Below, one piece after another: positions 29,697 through 44,600 of a stretch of DNA of 64,000 bases. The position numbers were made by a program, and so were the translations under genes. Positions within the stretch are counted from its first letter, which is position 1, and every line of letters begins with the position of its first letter. The notes under the pieces were generated by a model. The model was not told the origin of the DNA. It was given only the letters and a program-made list of their open reading frames with translations, and did no database searches. Origin of the DNA: Zantedeschia hybrid cultivar (Eukaryota; Streptophyta; Magnoliopsida; Alismatales; Araceae); contig JARZZO010000011.1 in the NCBI GenBank assembly GCA_030544215.1, positions 5,938,001 through 6,002,000 of the forward strand, in the 5' to 3' direction.

Positions 29697-32600
29697 TTAG
29701 GAAGGGACTGACTTATTCTTGATGGCAAATGCTGCAGCTCTATACCATGCTGCCGCAGCCATGGCTCCTGGGTCAGGTACTGTCATCAGAACGTCTCCAG
29801 ATACATAGCTAGATCGACCAGCCTGCATTTTTTTAAAGCAGATAATTAGAATCCTTCTATTGTACATTGGCCAGCAAGAGAGTCCATGACCAAGTATTGT
29901 TGAGCATTTGGGCGTTGAAAAGAAGGCATTTGAATGAAGCAGTTCACTTCTTGAATTTTTCTTAAATTTGACTAAAGATACCTTGTCCGAGTCATTTTCA
30001 TATCAACTTTGACAGAAGACATCATATCCTTGCATAATCAATAAACAGTAACTTCTATAAAGGGCATTTGAAAATAAGGAGAAAAGTAAGACCTGCGGCT
30101 GCATATGTTTTGTGGATTCTGCACCACTTATTGCTGCTTCAGAAGAAATAACAAAGGCATCTAAGGGATCAACCCCTGCATCCAGTTTCTGTTCACAAGA
30201 ATAAAATGACAACAGAACTGAGAAGGTAGCTGGAAGAGGAATGGGGAAGAATCTTCAAGGAATTTCTCACTCAACCTCTTTTAAAATTGTTAATGCTGGA
30301 ATAAGAGCATCCAGCATTGTTCGATAGCCTGCAGAAGCACCACCATACTTGCTAACTGCAGCGATAGATGCTTCAAAAGCATTAACCCCTGGAACAAGAA
30401 TGTTTTAATTTGGAGGTCAAGAAAACAAATAATGTTCTTTTTCTTTAGCTACATATCTCAAACGGAAGTCTCACATTCTTTTGACGTAGGACCAGCTGCA
30501 CTCCCCTTTAACTTCGCATAGGCAGCTTTGCAGAAGATATCATATCTGAAAAGACAAGTCTCATGGCTTACAAACATATTTTAGAAAGATACCACAGCCA
30601 CCTCTCCAAAAGAAATTGTCATTCAATTGTAAGTGATAGCAGCCATATCATTTGAAAATTAAATGCATGTGATGCTTCACTAGAGATGTATGTACAGGAT
30701 GCCGCTTGTTCCTCCCATCACCCTTCGGACTGAAGCGCCAATTTCATTGATTGTTTCTGCAGCATCATTGAGGGGGTAACTGTGAAGGAGAAACCTCAGA
30801 TTACCATCATAATAAGCCAATGTTATTCTTCGGTTAATAAGACGAGCTAAAAAAAATTGAGGGGGAACAAATAATCTTCTGCCAACATCAGTCAGCATAT
30901 CATTGATTCTAATATTAATTATGTTTCATCTCTCAAAATGTAACCGACAACATGCCAACATATTCTGTAGAGGCCACTAGATGCATAATGCATGCATTCA
31001 ATAGTTAAGGGCATCTGCTCAAATGCAACTCATGATTTTTTGACAAACTTTACTGATGATTGACCAAAGTGACAGATGAGAAGCAGCTTGATGGGAATGT
31101 AATCAAAATAAAAGAGCCTAATCTTCAAATACAGAGCCACATCGGCGATGGAGAGACCTCTACTTGGGTGCAGATAGCAGCAATGAAGCAATATAGGGTA
31201 GGATTTTTGCCTTGATGATTTTGGTCTTTACCACCAGCTGAACTTTGAGTTCATGTTACATAGGTATCTCATTCTGGGTCTTTCTCCCACCACTCCCTGA
31301 ACTGACATGGAGTACAAAAGCAAGCATAGAGAAGGGTTTTCCCAGTTTCGCTCGAGGGTTTGCAGTTCAGCACCAGCTGAACTCTGGGTTCACTTTGTGT
31401 TAGTATCTCATTTCTTGGTCTTTTTCATGAACTGATATATTCTCATGAATGGCAATCATTGATTAATTGATTAAATCAGCTCAAGAGCATACCCACACAG
31501 ATAACTCGGCACACACAGTATGTTCATAGCTATGAATGCACATGATGCTTTAATTATGCATTTCTTATTAATGTGAATAAGCTTTATAGGTAGCTAACGT
31601 TTCTAGTATATTTTTTTCTCATGTTGCAGAGCAGAAGCAGACATGAATGCACACTCAGCGTTCAAGTAAATTGGTGTGTGTGGACTGTGGACCATGACAT
31701 GTATAAGAAAAGACAGCAATGTGTGTAAGGGTAATGTGAACACGTATTTGGGATTACATAAAAGCTCCATGCATGTTCGGAATTCGAAAAGTATTCTCTT
31801 TCATCCATTTTCTTGAGTTCAAAGTTATGCATCCACTTTTTCGATGTATATGCCATATTAGTGTTATTTTCTTGTAATTTTCTTTTTTTTTTCTCGAAAG
31901 TGGATAGTACCAATATATGTATAAAATGTAAAAGATAGTTACAATGAAAGAGAACAGAACAAAGTTCTCCAAACAGCCTCCAATACACAAAAAAAAAACC
32001 CAAAAATCATTAACACTCAAGCCTCCAGACGAACAAAATTGGAGGCACTATCCAAGAGACCTTTACAAAGTATTCTCATCCACTCAAGAACCCTCTCGCT
32101 AATAAAACCAGCCACCCTGTCCGAGGAAGCAGTCTCCCTTCTAAAGATTCTCCTATTCCGTTCCGTCCAGATGGCCCACAAGGTGGCTTGGAGGACCAAC
32201 CACCACCTGATAGCATCGCCCCTGCTAAGTGCCAAAGTAGACCATGACAAATGAGGTCTTCTACTGTTGAGGCCAGAGCCACAGTCCTATGGAACCTGCT
32301 GCCCTGAGTCTACCAGATATCCTTAGAGAAAGCACAACCAACAAAAATATGATCCAGGGACTCATCCTCCTCCCCACACAAAGGGCAAAGAGAAGACACC
32401 TCGCAACCAAACCTCAACTACTTGTTCGACGTTGGGAGCCTTCCAATAGAAATATGTCAAATAAGGATTTTAACCTTGAGGAGCTTTAGAAGCCCAAATC
32501 TAATGAACAAAAGGGGACCTCAGACCACCATCAGCAATAAAAGAATAAGCTGACTTAACAGAGAAAGTACCCTTGGAATCCCAGCCCCATCTCCAAGAAT

Positions 32601-35600
32601 CCTGTGAAGAAGGAATGATCATGCATCCTTCAAGAGTAGCCATAAGTGACACAAACTGCTGAAGCTCTTCATCTCTCAGGTTTCTTCTGAACATAGGTCT
32701 CCACTCCCTTCTTCCATTAGGAAGCTCGTCCACCATTTGAGCAACCCACGTGCCCGGGTTGGTGGATATAGAGAATAGCTTAGGAAAAAGAAGTGAGAGA
32801 GGCGCCTGGGTACACCATCTATCAACCCAAAATAAACAGCTCTATCCATCACCCAAAGATACATGAGTCCCTGCCAGAACCACATCCACTGCACATAAAA
32901 TACCTTTCCAGACCTTAGAAGGCTTGATGCTGCCCTGGATCCTCAAATCCCAAACTCTGCTTAAAGAATAATACTTCTACTGTACAATCTGAATCCATAA
33001 GCCATGTCAAGACGTACCCAATTTCCACAGCCATTTAACCAGAAAAGTCAGATTGAAGTCTTTGATATCCTTAATCCCGAACCCTCCATACTTTAAACTC
33101 TTGCACACCCTCCCCCAGCAAACCTCAAATCCTCCCTAAGTATGTGGCTCCACACATCCCTTCCAGAAGAACCGGCTACGAATAGCTTCAAGCTGCTTGG
33201 CCAGAGTCTATGGAATTCGGAAGATGGAAAGGTAGTAGATGGGCAAGCTATCCAAAACCACTCTACACAATACCAATCTACCCCCATAGGATAGAAGCTT
33301 TCCTTTCCACCCAGCTAATCTGGATTGAAATCTGCATATAACAAAATTCCAGTCTCCATATCTGATGGGCCCTAGCGACAAAGGAAGACCCAAGAACGAA
33401 GCAGGGAAAGAAGCACTCTCACATCCCAAGATGGTGGAAGCCTTACTCAACCCCTCCTGAGAGATGTTGATCCCAATAGCCATACTTTTATGAAAATTAA
33501 CCTTGAACTCTGAGACCTCATGCAGAAACTCCAAAATCAATCTAGCAATAATAAGTTGCTCCTCCTCTATTGATAACCGAAGAAGAGTGTCATCAGCATA
33601 CTGCAGGTGAGACACCCCACTGCCTTCTGGCCACGCTTGAAAGCCAGACAGATACCCAGCCTCCTCTGCTCTTGACCAAAAATAGCTAACAACCTGTGCA
33701 ACAAGGACAAATAACAGGGGTGAAAGAGGGTCCCCTTGTCTCAAGTTTCTGCCACTTAAGGAAAGAGCGAGTAGGAACACCATTTACAAGGACCGAAAAG
33801 GTAGCTGAGGAAACACAGGCTCTAACCCAAGCCACCCACTTATCACCAAAGCCCATCCTACTAAGAACAGCAAACAAACAACCCCAATTCACTCTATCAT
33901 AGGCCTTCTCGAAGTCCAATTTGAGCACCAACCCCTTCTTACGAGTCCTCATACCATGCAAACACTCATGAGCCACAAGGAAGCCCTTCTGAATATGACG
34001 ACCTCTAATGAAAGCAGTTTGGTTAACACTAACCACTGAATGAATAATCTTCTCCAATCTGGAAGCCGACATCTTAGACATGATCTTGTACACCCTATTG
34101 AGAAGACTAATGGGTCTAAAATCAGCCAAAGATTCAACATCTTCCTTCTTCGGAATGAAGACTATAAAAGTTTTGTATATGCCTATGAGATGAGTCTTAC
34201 CATCCTAGAACTCCACCACAGCCTGAAATAGAAGAGGGTGTACTATTTCCCAACAATGTTGGAAAAATAGCAGAGGAAAGCCATCCAAACCTAGGGACTT
34301 GTCCCTAAGGGAGAAAACTGCATCCTTCAACTCCTCAACCGAAAAGGAGGCTGAAATGAGAACTCTCCTACTCAGATATGGAGGGGGGAAGGTCTGAGGC
34401 AATGGAAGGCCTCACCACCAGCTCCTCAAAACACAAACGAGCATAAAAATCCACAATGTACCTAGACAGCTCTTCCTCCTGAGTGATGATGACCTGCCCT
34501 CCAGACATGAGACAGGCAATACGGTTCTTCCTCCTCATGGCAGAAGCAATACTGTGAAAATAGGCAATGTGGCTATCACCTTCCTTAATCCATCTATCTC
34601 TGGATCTTTGCTTCCAGAAGATCTCTTGATATTGTCTTCTAAGGTTGTCCCTCTTATGTAGGGGTGTGCATTTTTCGGGCTGAACCAATAATCCGACCCG
34701 ACCCGAACCAAACTGACCGGTTCAATTCGGTTTCAAGTCTTCAATGTTCGGTTTTTTGACCCAAACCAAACCGAGACTAATATTTTGATCTGGTTCGGTT
34801 TTTATCCTTTGAGAACCGAACTGAACCGTAAAAACCGAAGTTACATTAAAAATAGATGGCCACCAGCGGTTTCGAACCTAGGTCACCTGAATGCAAGCCA
34901 AGTGCAGAAGCCAACTGAGCCATTGGACGGCTGTTATTCTAAAACTCTAACATATTATAACTCACTTCCTACGGCGCACAAAATAGGGTTTTAAGTCGCC
35001 GAAGCAGAGCTCACCCCTTTGTGTTCGTCTTGTTTGCGGCGCTGAGAACGCACAAGAGCGGACGGCACGCGACCAGGGGGCCGAGGCTTCCTCCTCCGAT
35101 CTTTCCTCCCCTCCAAGCTGCAAGGTACCATTATTGCCACCAGCATGCTTCTTCCCCTCGCCTCCAGCGGCAGATAGATGTTCTCTTGTATCTTCCATCC
35201 CCTTCGACGGCAGACGGTCCAGCGGCATCTCCTCCAACGAACAAGGCAAGGGTGGGGAGAAAAACGAGGGCAATGCTGGCAGGTGCTCGGTGCTCCCTTT
35301 CTTCCATTTCCATGTTTGTCTCTTCTCTCATTCCCTCTCTGACGGCACAATGACGGTGGTGCTCACTGCGACACCTTGACGGCAGCACATCGAGATAAAG
35401 GACGGCAGCCCGGTGCACCCTTCCCCGTTTCCGTCCAACAGCAATGCACAGTAATGCTCGGTGCTTCCCTTTCTGAGTCCCTTCAACAGCAAAAATCTCA
35501 ATCCTTACAGTCCTTCACTCGCAGCAGTTGAAATCGAAGAAGGTATCTCTCTCTCCCTCGATAGACAAACCTCTACTTGTTGCTGCAAACCTCTACTTCC

Positions 35601-38600
35601 GAGCCTCTGATAGAAAGCCCAAATCAACCTATAAAATTCTTACTACAAATCAGACCTAAATTCTCATAGTTCAAAACCCAAAATCCAACCCGAATAGTAA
35701 AACTGAACCAATTCGGTTCGGTTCAATTCGGGTTGAGAGTAGGATCGGTTTGGTTCGGGTCGGGTTGTAGGATAATTCGGTTCGGTTCGGTTTTTCATAA
35801 AATGCCTGCAAACCGGACCAAACTGAACCGTGCACACCCCTACGAGTCTTATGACTCTCTTCCTCATCCAAAAGTCATGCCTCCTCTAGTGCCTCAATAC
35901 AATACTGTTGCTCAAGGATCTGTTCCTTCTCCACCTTATTCGAAATCCGCTTCTTCCCACTCCAATCAGACAGTGCAGGTCCTAAAGTCCTTAACTTGCA
36001 AGTCGGAGTAGCCATAGCTGAAGCCTGTCTTGGACTTGAATTCCACACCTGGGAAACCAATTCCAAAAAGCCCTCCTCCTGCAACCAAAACATCTCCATG
36101 GAATAAATGTTTCCTCCAAAACCTGAAGCAAGAATTCAACAAAATAGGTTTGTGGTCAGACACCGTCCCCTACAGACATTCAGCACCAAGGATGGCAGTA
36201 CCGGTACCGGTACCGGTATCGGTGGGTACCGGTACCGGTACGTACCGGTCCGGTACAGGCCGGTATCGGCCCGGTACCGGTCGGTACCGGCCCAAAACCG
36301 GTCCGGTACCAGTCGGTACCCATGGTACCGGTGCCGGCCGATACCGGTACGTACCGGCCGGTACGTACCGGTATCGGCCGGTACTGCCATCCATGTTCAG
36401 CACGCAAGTTAGGGAAATGCTGTTCCCACTCCGGCAAGACTAAAAATCTGTCCAATCTAGAACAGACCGGTTGCACTCTTGACATTAGACCAAGTGTAGA
36501 AAGTGTTATCAGTGTGGATATAAATCAAAGCTGCCTGGTGCATAAACTCCTGGAAATCCTCCATAGGACCCTGATAAGCAGAACCGTCCCACCTTTCACA
36601 AGGTTGCATTGAAATCCCCGGCTACACACCAAGGCTTCCCAGATTGTCTATGTCAAGACAACAGCTCATCCCATAAAGATTTCTTCTCCTCCCTCCCTTA
36701 CGGACCGTAAACACATGTAAAGCCACAAACAAAATCTTCCCACATGTTTGGCCACCTACTCTACAAAAAAGTAATTCCACAGAATAAAAATACCTCTAGC
36801 TTTACCTACCGTTGGCGATGCCACTCCCCCTGTCAACTGGCACCCACCAATATACCACCTCACCTCCTCGCTATCCTCCTCTATCTTCGTTTCTTGCATG
36901 CACAGAATATTAATCCTACACCTCCTGACTCCTTCAAAGCCACCTTCTCCCTGCCCCCAACCCCCCTGATATTCCATGACACAATCTTCATGGAAACTAT
37001 CAGCTCATACATCCCTTCCCTCCTCTCCCTCCCCCTCAACGCCCTCTCCCTTCCTCTCCTTACTCACTGATTTGCCTCCCTTAACGCCCATTGCTATCCC
37101 CAACTGCCATCGCCTTTAGATCCTTTATATGACTACCCTAATGTCCATGTCCACCCCTTCAAAAGAGACACCTATCTTGCCTGCCACATCTATGGCCTAC
37201 ACCTCCGTAAGCCTTTCAACACTCGCCACCATCTCCTTGGCCTCTGCCTTGTCCATCTCCCCACAGCCCTCCCCTTCCTTACCTGGAGTTTCTTGGATGA
37301 CCACCATGCTACCTGCACCTCCTCTGCCTTCCAAATCTAGGGGATTGTGCAAAAAATCCTCAGCACAGAGATCTTGTCCCCTTAAGGCAGACCCCTCCTC
37401 CTCATCCAGCCTGACTAAAGCAGGCCCCACATCCCCCTCATGTTGATGGCCTCAAGGAGTTACAAGCTCCTTGGCATTGGCAAGTGGGGCTTGTCATCTC
37501 CTCATGGCCATCAAGAGAGGAGAATAGGTAAGAGACAAGAAGATGAAATGATTAGGAAGACAAGATGAATGGGTATTGAGAACAAGGGCCCAGTCATCCC
37601 CACAACCCTATTTACATTAGGGTTGGGTCCCAATGGACCCAACTTAATCCAAGGTAGGCTAACTCGGGGATCGGACTCGGATCGGTCCGGTCCTGACCGA
37701 GTGGATCGGCCGATCCGATCCGATCTTGGACCGGTCCGGACCGAGTCGGACCAGTCTGGCCAATTCAATTTTAAAAAAAGAAAAAATAGAAAAAAAATAG
37801 AAAAATAGGTCCAAAAAATTCAAAAAAAATTCAAAAAATCAGAAAATTTTATATTTATATTTACCCCAAACTTATCTAGGACCTCGGGTAAGCCCTTGAA
37901 AGTTTATTAACTTTGAAAAAAACTTGAATACAATGCATGGGAGGACATAAAACTTTATCCCTAAGTATTACATGATAGTAAAAAAAAAAAAAAAAAAAAA
38001 CACACAAAGTGACAAAACAAGTAGACTACATTTATTCTAACCTTATATTGTAGGTGCTATACAAATGTTGCACATAATCGGTCCAAGACATATAAGCTTG
38101 GTAACATTGTTCATATTCCTGTACAAACCGGTTGTACTCCTCTGTGAATGGGTAGATTATTGTCACCGATATCTTTCCTTGTGTCTTTGGCTCATGATAA
38201 GATCCTTCTGAGGTTGAGGATTGATAAGAGGAAACATCTGAAGTTGGAGGATAAGTGGGATATCCTCCTAAGTAACTCGATGCATCATAGGGTAGTAGAT
38301 GTTGATAATATGTACCTGGATATCCATAAGAACTATAACCTTCTAATGGAACTTGAGAGGATGCATCAGACGAATGCTCTTGAGAGGATGTTTCTCTTAC
38401 TCTCTTTAGGAACTCTTGTTGTTGTTTTCCTTTGCCTTTATCTGTTGCTGATGTGTTCTTAGCCAACCTACTGGAGTGGTCATCATCCTGCGTAGTATGT
38501 GTAAATTGTTACTCCCCTGTGAAAATCATTGGAGGAGCTTCACCATGTTGACTTGATCCACGTCCTCGAGATGACCGTTGTTGCAAAGATCCACCTTAAC

Positions 38601-41600
38601 TTCCATGTGGATCAGCATCGTCATCGTCATCGTAAGGGGTACTCATTGCCGAAGTAGAGGCGTCTAAAGTTTGGTAAACGACTTTGTCGCTCGGCTCCGG
38701 TGTCTCGTCTGACTCATCTTCTTGTACAGTTTCTAAATTTGCAATATCAACATGAGTAGTTACTCTTTTACCTTTACCCTTACCTGAACTTTATGGGGTG
38801 GATTTCTTTTGCCGTTTTAAAGGAGGTGGAAGTTGAAACTCAACAGACAAGGGGACACCATCTAATTGTCCTTCTGTCCATGACCAATCGTTTGGATCAA
38901 ATTTTGATGGACCCAAAACATTCCTTGCATCCACCCATGCATTCAGTGGGTTCTGCTCCTCAAATATCTCGTCCAGATCAATTGGTTCCTCAACTTGTTG
39001 TTCTGCTTGCACCGGTCTTTCAGCAACTTCATCTCTCCATCGTTCTTCTTCTCTTTGGTTCTCTTGAATTTTTTGAAGATTTTTTAATTTCAAGCGCATG
39101 TTGTAGCAGTAAAAGACCAATTGCTCCAATCTCACTGAGCTTAATCGGTTCCTTTGTTTGGTGTGTATCAAGCTAAATGTAGACCAGTTCCTCTCACAGC
39201 CAGAAGAGGAGGTGGTTTGGCTCAATACACGGATGGCAACATAGCAAGATCTTCATAATCTGGAGCCTTTCTATGATCCATCCACCAGTCAGCTGTAATT
39301 CCATGATGATCCTACTAACAATTAGCATTGTAAAGCCTAGGCATGATAACAATTCCGTGAAAGTACTAGTTCTGTGTAAAATTCTAAATACCTGGTGAAA
39401 GCAACATGACTGCCCGTTGAGCACGATGAATACCAAAATGTAATGTCCGGAGTCTATAGTGATGCATTTTGTTGCATGCTATGATAGCTCGATCATCATC
39501 ATGTAACAAACGTCGAATTACATTTTGAGTCCCACGGAGTACTTCTTCATCATTGGACGCATTTTGAGTAGGAGAACTATATTGGTATCTTAGGTTGAAG
39601 AAATGACCTAAAGAATTGAAAACAAAATTAAAAAGAAAATAAAATGGCAAGTAATAAGGAATGACTTATTTTGTTACCTGCCGCATGTAAGTCATAGTGG
39701 AGTGTCCTATCCCATCTTGCATCTATGATATCCCACCACTTTCTGTATGTATTCTTATTGGCCCTGTCAATATCTTCCTTCGCACGGTCCATAGCTTCAT
39801 ATAAATATCCCATGGTGGCCTTCTTATCTCCATCCACCATCCTCAGAACCCGCACAAGATGTTCAACTATGCTCAAGATCATCTTTATATCCTTCCAATA
39901 CTCTTGGCTCTCAATCAAGTCCTCAACCTGCTTCCCCTTGTCTCTAGCATCACGCTTCGCGTGCAATGTCATCCAATCATTCCATCCTTTACTTGAAATC
40001 ATCTGCTTCAAGGGACGTTTTAGTGACTGTATACTCTCCAAGGAAATGTACGTGGAGGCGAAACGAGTTACCCCAAGACGTAGTAACTCCCTCTGTCCAG
40101 TGTGTTCACGCATCAACATGAGCACATAGTTACGGTTGTAGATATAGGATGTGATGAATGAGGCTGACTTCACTGTCTCACTAATTTTTACATCTTTCCC
40201 AATATCTTTTAGCATCAAATCTAGGAAGTGAGCAGAACAAGGAAGCCAATATAGATGTGGCTTCTTCTCCATTAACATATGGCCAGCAGCTTTATATGAA
40301 GCTACATTATCTGTTACAACTTGTACAACCCGATCTTCCCCCACCTGCTCTACAATGTCATCAATTACTTGAAAAAATATTCAGCATTCTTTATCTTTCC
40401 ACTAGCATCTACGGACTTCCAAAATACAGTCCCAGCTTGACAGTATATAAGGAAGTTAATCATACTTCTTCTCGTAATTCATATTCAAATAATGTTATAG
40501 ATATTAGAGAATGTCTAAATTAACTAAAAAATATAATCTATTAATCTAAGATTCTAAATATGTTGAACTAATTCAATGTACTCACCTGTCTAGCTATCTG
40601 TCATTATTGTGCAGCCACTTTCATCCCAAATTCGCTCGAACGACTTGATATACTCTTGGAGATCACTAACCTCTTGAGGAAGGTAAGTGTTGTATATCTC
40701 CTTGGGAGTTGGCCCAGGAATACCCTTATCCACATTTCCAATAGTCTCAATCATGTCCTCTCAGTAAGGACCCTTTACAGCATTGACAAGTACACTATTA
40801 TAAACAAACCATCTCGAAACAGTACGGCCAATCTTCTCCTTGCATACCTTCATATTCTTCATAACAACTGTGATTGATGGTTGTCTATCTCTCCGTCTTG
40901 TTAGGAAAACATCTATAGGACCCACTCTAGGGTCATTGTCCCTAGTCAAGTCATGAATTTCCTCCTCGTTGGATCCATGTCCGGATCCACTCTCTTGCTC
41001 AACGTGTCGACCGGTGCGTCTATACACATCCTCGTCAGCAAAAGATCTTCTACTTTCGTCCATGACTCGACGTATATCATCTTAAAATAAAAATAGATGA
41101 TTTGAGAATAATTTAACTGAGATGAAATGTAAATAACTAATTAAAAATTTTAAATCAAAAAATACCTCGAGAAAAGTCTTCAAATGCAGTGGATCTCCTT
41201 CTGGTAGGGTCTATGTCTCCCTCACGAGATCTATCTCCCGAAGGGTGAATATGAATATCTTGACCTGAGGGCCGTGTCATTTCCTCCCTAATTTGACCTC
41301 TCATCGTTGATGTTGCTCTTTTTTCCATCTCTCTTTGTCGTAGGTAATTTTTGAATTGATTTTTTACCTCTAGTGGTGCAGCAGTACAAGCCTTCACTTC
41401 TCCTTTAACACCCCCAATATGTTGCTTTAGACGAAAAACTCCACCCGAAATAATCCGACTGCAGTAGTTGCATTTGACTTTGCGTGAAGCCATGTCCACG
41501 ACAGTGCAGTGATTCCATCCCGGGTCACCACAAGAAGTTACATATGTAGCCTCATTATGCTCAGAAGTCGACATCTTTAAAAAGAAAAAAAAATATTAAT

Positions 41601-44600
41601 AGGGAAAGAGAGAATTACATAAAGAGAAATGGTGAGAAATAAGAAAAAACATGGAAAAAGAGAGTGAGATTTCATATCATACCTCGAGGGAAAGTGAGAG
41701 ACAATGAGAAAGAAAGCTACAGAGAGTCAGAGACAAAAAAAGGTTAGAGAGAAAAACTAAAATGCGATAAAAATAAATAGATACAAAAAAAAATGGTTAG
41801 AGAGAAAGAAAATTAGAAAGAGAAAAAAAAAAAAAAGAAATTTAGATATGAAAAAGTCTTAGAAAGAGATATATGTTAGAAGGGGAAAAAAAAGTTAGAG
41901 AGCGGGAAAATAAGAAAAACGTAAAAAAATAGAAATTTTAAAGAGATAAAAATTATAAAATGATGAAAAAAATTGATGTAGTCCGTCCGTCCTTTAGAGA
42001 GCTTTGGAGAGCAAGAGCGCTTTGAGTTTGAGTCTTTGAAAGAGTATGAGAGTTTAGAGAGAGAGAAAGAAATTTTAAAGAGAGAGAGAGAAATGAGAAT
42101 TTGTGTGAATGAGGGAGAGAAGAGTATGAGGGGGTTTTATATGGACTTGAAGGGGCTTAGAAGCCCCTTCTAGCCGTTGGGAACCCATTCACAACCCATT
42201 TGAATGGGCTCCCAACGGTTACCCCAACGGCTAGTTCGGAACTAGCCATTGGGGGTTGGGGTCGGCCGGACCGGTCCGACCCGGGCCCGGGTCGCCCGAT
42301 CCGGCCGACCAACCCGATCCAAGCAATCCAGGGGCGGGACCGCTGGGTCGGGGCTCGGGGTCGGATCGGACCACCCGGTTTCCGAGCGGACCGGGCGATC
42401 CGATCCGACCCGGACCGAGTTGGCAATCCTTGACTTAATCAAACTGACTTAAGCATTGCCTAGGTGTGGTACGCCCACCTAGGCATGCCTAAGAGGCACT
42501 TGGACCCACTTTTTCATGGCCCAGGAAAGCATTCTGCAGCCTGCCTTTTCAAGGCCCAACAAAAACATTCAGCCACCTAGACCTTGAAAAGAAGTCTAAT
42601 CGCCTAGGCAGCGGCACCTAGGCAGATGTCTTGACAACTATGTTGCATGCAGATGCACATGGGCTTTCATGGGATGGAATTCGCATTGATTGAAGTCTCA
42701 TTCCCATTTTATCAGCCTATGATGATGGGCTTCTTTGATTTATGCTTCTTGCTTAGAGTGTTCATGGCTTGACATACAACAACACCATTTCAGGAACCTC
42801 CAAAAATATAAAAGAATTTCTTGAAGAATTATCATCAAGTTTTAATGAGAACACTGAATCAGCAGAATTGATGTTGTGTTGATAAACAAGGAATTATTGC
42901 TGAATAAGAACTTTAGCCTACGTAAACCTTCAGTCCTCTTTTACTCTAAAAAGTATAATTCTATGTTTCTTGAGAAAAGAAAATCCTAGAAAATATCGTC
43001 CCAAGAAAAGTAGTGTAGGCAAGCACTGGGAACACCATAAAGAATGAGTCACAAACAAGAATAGACTTGCTACACATGAGTTCACATGTGGGAAAACAAA
43101 CAAACATATTAGCCTACCATTTCTTCATGTCCTCGAGAATAGCAGTTGCACCCCTAAACATCTGCAGAAGCATGTAAAAATCCATATCATATTTGATTAA
43201 ACTGACAATGGAAAAATAAAGCAAACATAAAGAATGAACTGACCGTTGATCCACAGTCACCATCACCAACTTTACTATCCCACTCATTTAGACTATCCTT
43301 AAGGTTGATAAGTGCATTTGCTGCTGCCTCAATAGCAACTTGAAGATTGATGCCTTGTTTGTTTAGTTCTTGAGGATGACTTAGAACCTGTTCAACATGA
43401 GCATTAAACAAGGAATCAGAATTTGACCTTTTAAGACTGGAACTAAGGTGGACAGCAGCAGCCAGCACTCGTTTGATTCAGCTAATTGTAGGTTGGAACC
43501 CATTGGAGATTAAGAAAGATGGGGACTAGCATGAAACCAAGAGTTTTAAGCTTTTTGGCCTTACTCATGGGTCAATTGAAATTTTCAAGTCTATGCATCC
43601 CACCATTTTTTCCTTTTTCTTCTTTTTTTTCTTTTGTGGTTTGGGAGGGGGGATGATCTCTGTGCTAACACTGCATGCTGCTCACTTGCACTCCTGCAGA
43701 TTATTCCAACTCCTTCCCCTCCCCATAAAAAGGAAAAAACTCTTTCCTCCTCTTATTTTTCCCCTTAGGTGTTAGTCACCACAGAGGAAGAGATCGTCCT
43801 CCCATTACAACATCCACATGGAATTGCCTAGAACAGGCCATTTCAGATCTAAACTAGAAACAGCCCAGTTACGGCATCCATTTTCTAAAACCTCATTATT
43901 CAATGATTATACAGATGGAAGTGAGAAAAGTATTCATAAAAAATAGGAATTTAGATAGATGATCGTATAACTATGACTATGACAGTTGGAGTATCACTAA
44001 CATACAGATGTTCTACTTATTTTTTTCCCAGGTGTTAGTTGCCAGTGAGGACGAAATTGACCTATTCAACATCCACATGGAATCGGCTGGAACAGGCAGT
44101 TCCTGACCTAAACTAGAATCAAAACCATACATACAGGCAGGAATGGCCAGTTCTGGTATCCAGTTTTAAAATCTTGCCATCAATGATCATTCTGATAAAC
44201 ATGACGGAGATAAAATATTTAGGAATTTATTTAACAGATTGTATGGTTTGGGTGAGGATCTGGCATGTGCAGCAGACAAAGGTGTAATGAGTATCCATGC
44301 CAATGTTTGAGTGGTGTGGAAAAGAAGGATTTTAACAGCTTTCTGAAGAGAAGGGTTATGGATTCACCAGTGATGTACATGAGGTGCTTGCCCCTATCAT
44401 TGCTGCATTTTGGTATCCAGGAGTTCCTTGTGAGATGATTGTGCAGAGGTCTGTCATCCGCTCATTAACTGTAAGGTTGCCAATTGGCTGCGCCTTTGGA
44501 GTCCTGTGCCCACCTGAGGCTTGTCCAGTAAGTCCTAGGCCTGGCCCGTCAAATGTTCCCAAGCCCTGTCTCAGACCATGAAAGGCTCCTTTTATTCCCC

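Larger units (their letters stand above)
31882..37450 (-). mobile_element. L1-type LINE, decayed, split by two insertions
   Basis: The minus strand carries, in order, ORF1-like Pro/Ser-rich sequence (about 37440-37030), an endonuclease (CMQETK near 36900; LDRFLVLPEWEQHFPN near 36440; SDHKPILLN near 36150) and a reverse transcriptase (FRPISLLN, FEKAYDRVN at 34120-33900; GDPLSPLLF and QYADDTLL at 33740-33580). Downstream are a zinc-finger-type RVT region (WDSKGTFSVKSAY near 32570) and an ending WAIWTERNRRIF near 32170. A poly(A) tail is at 31892-31882. It has several frameshifts and stops, so it is inactive. The non-LINE inserts are 34659-35845 and 36187-36395. The 5' limit is approximate. Confidence 0.85.
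30780..43117 (-). other. Intron 15 of the kinase gene (12.3 kb, transposon-filled)
   Basis: The donor AAATG|GTAGGC and acceptor TTCACAG|TTACC join KK-C-YPLND in frame. Inside lie a LINE broken by two insertions (31882 to about 37450), a full-length hAT element (37650-42432), and unassigned sequence at 30780-31880 and 42441-43117. The LINE and the hAT transposase gene lie on the same strand as the kinase gene. Confidence 0.9.

Noticed and set aside
34852..34932. Functional tRNA gene on the minus strand
   Set aside because: A and B boxes are visible but the anticodon stem does not pair, so only a tRNA-like call is made.
34962..35418. Overlapping frames on both strands within the hAT-like element
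   Set aside because: No similarity to transposase; the element appears non-autonomous and the sequence is GC-rich filler.
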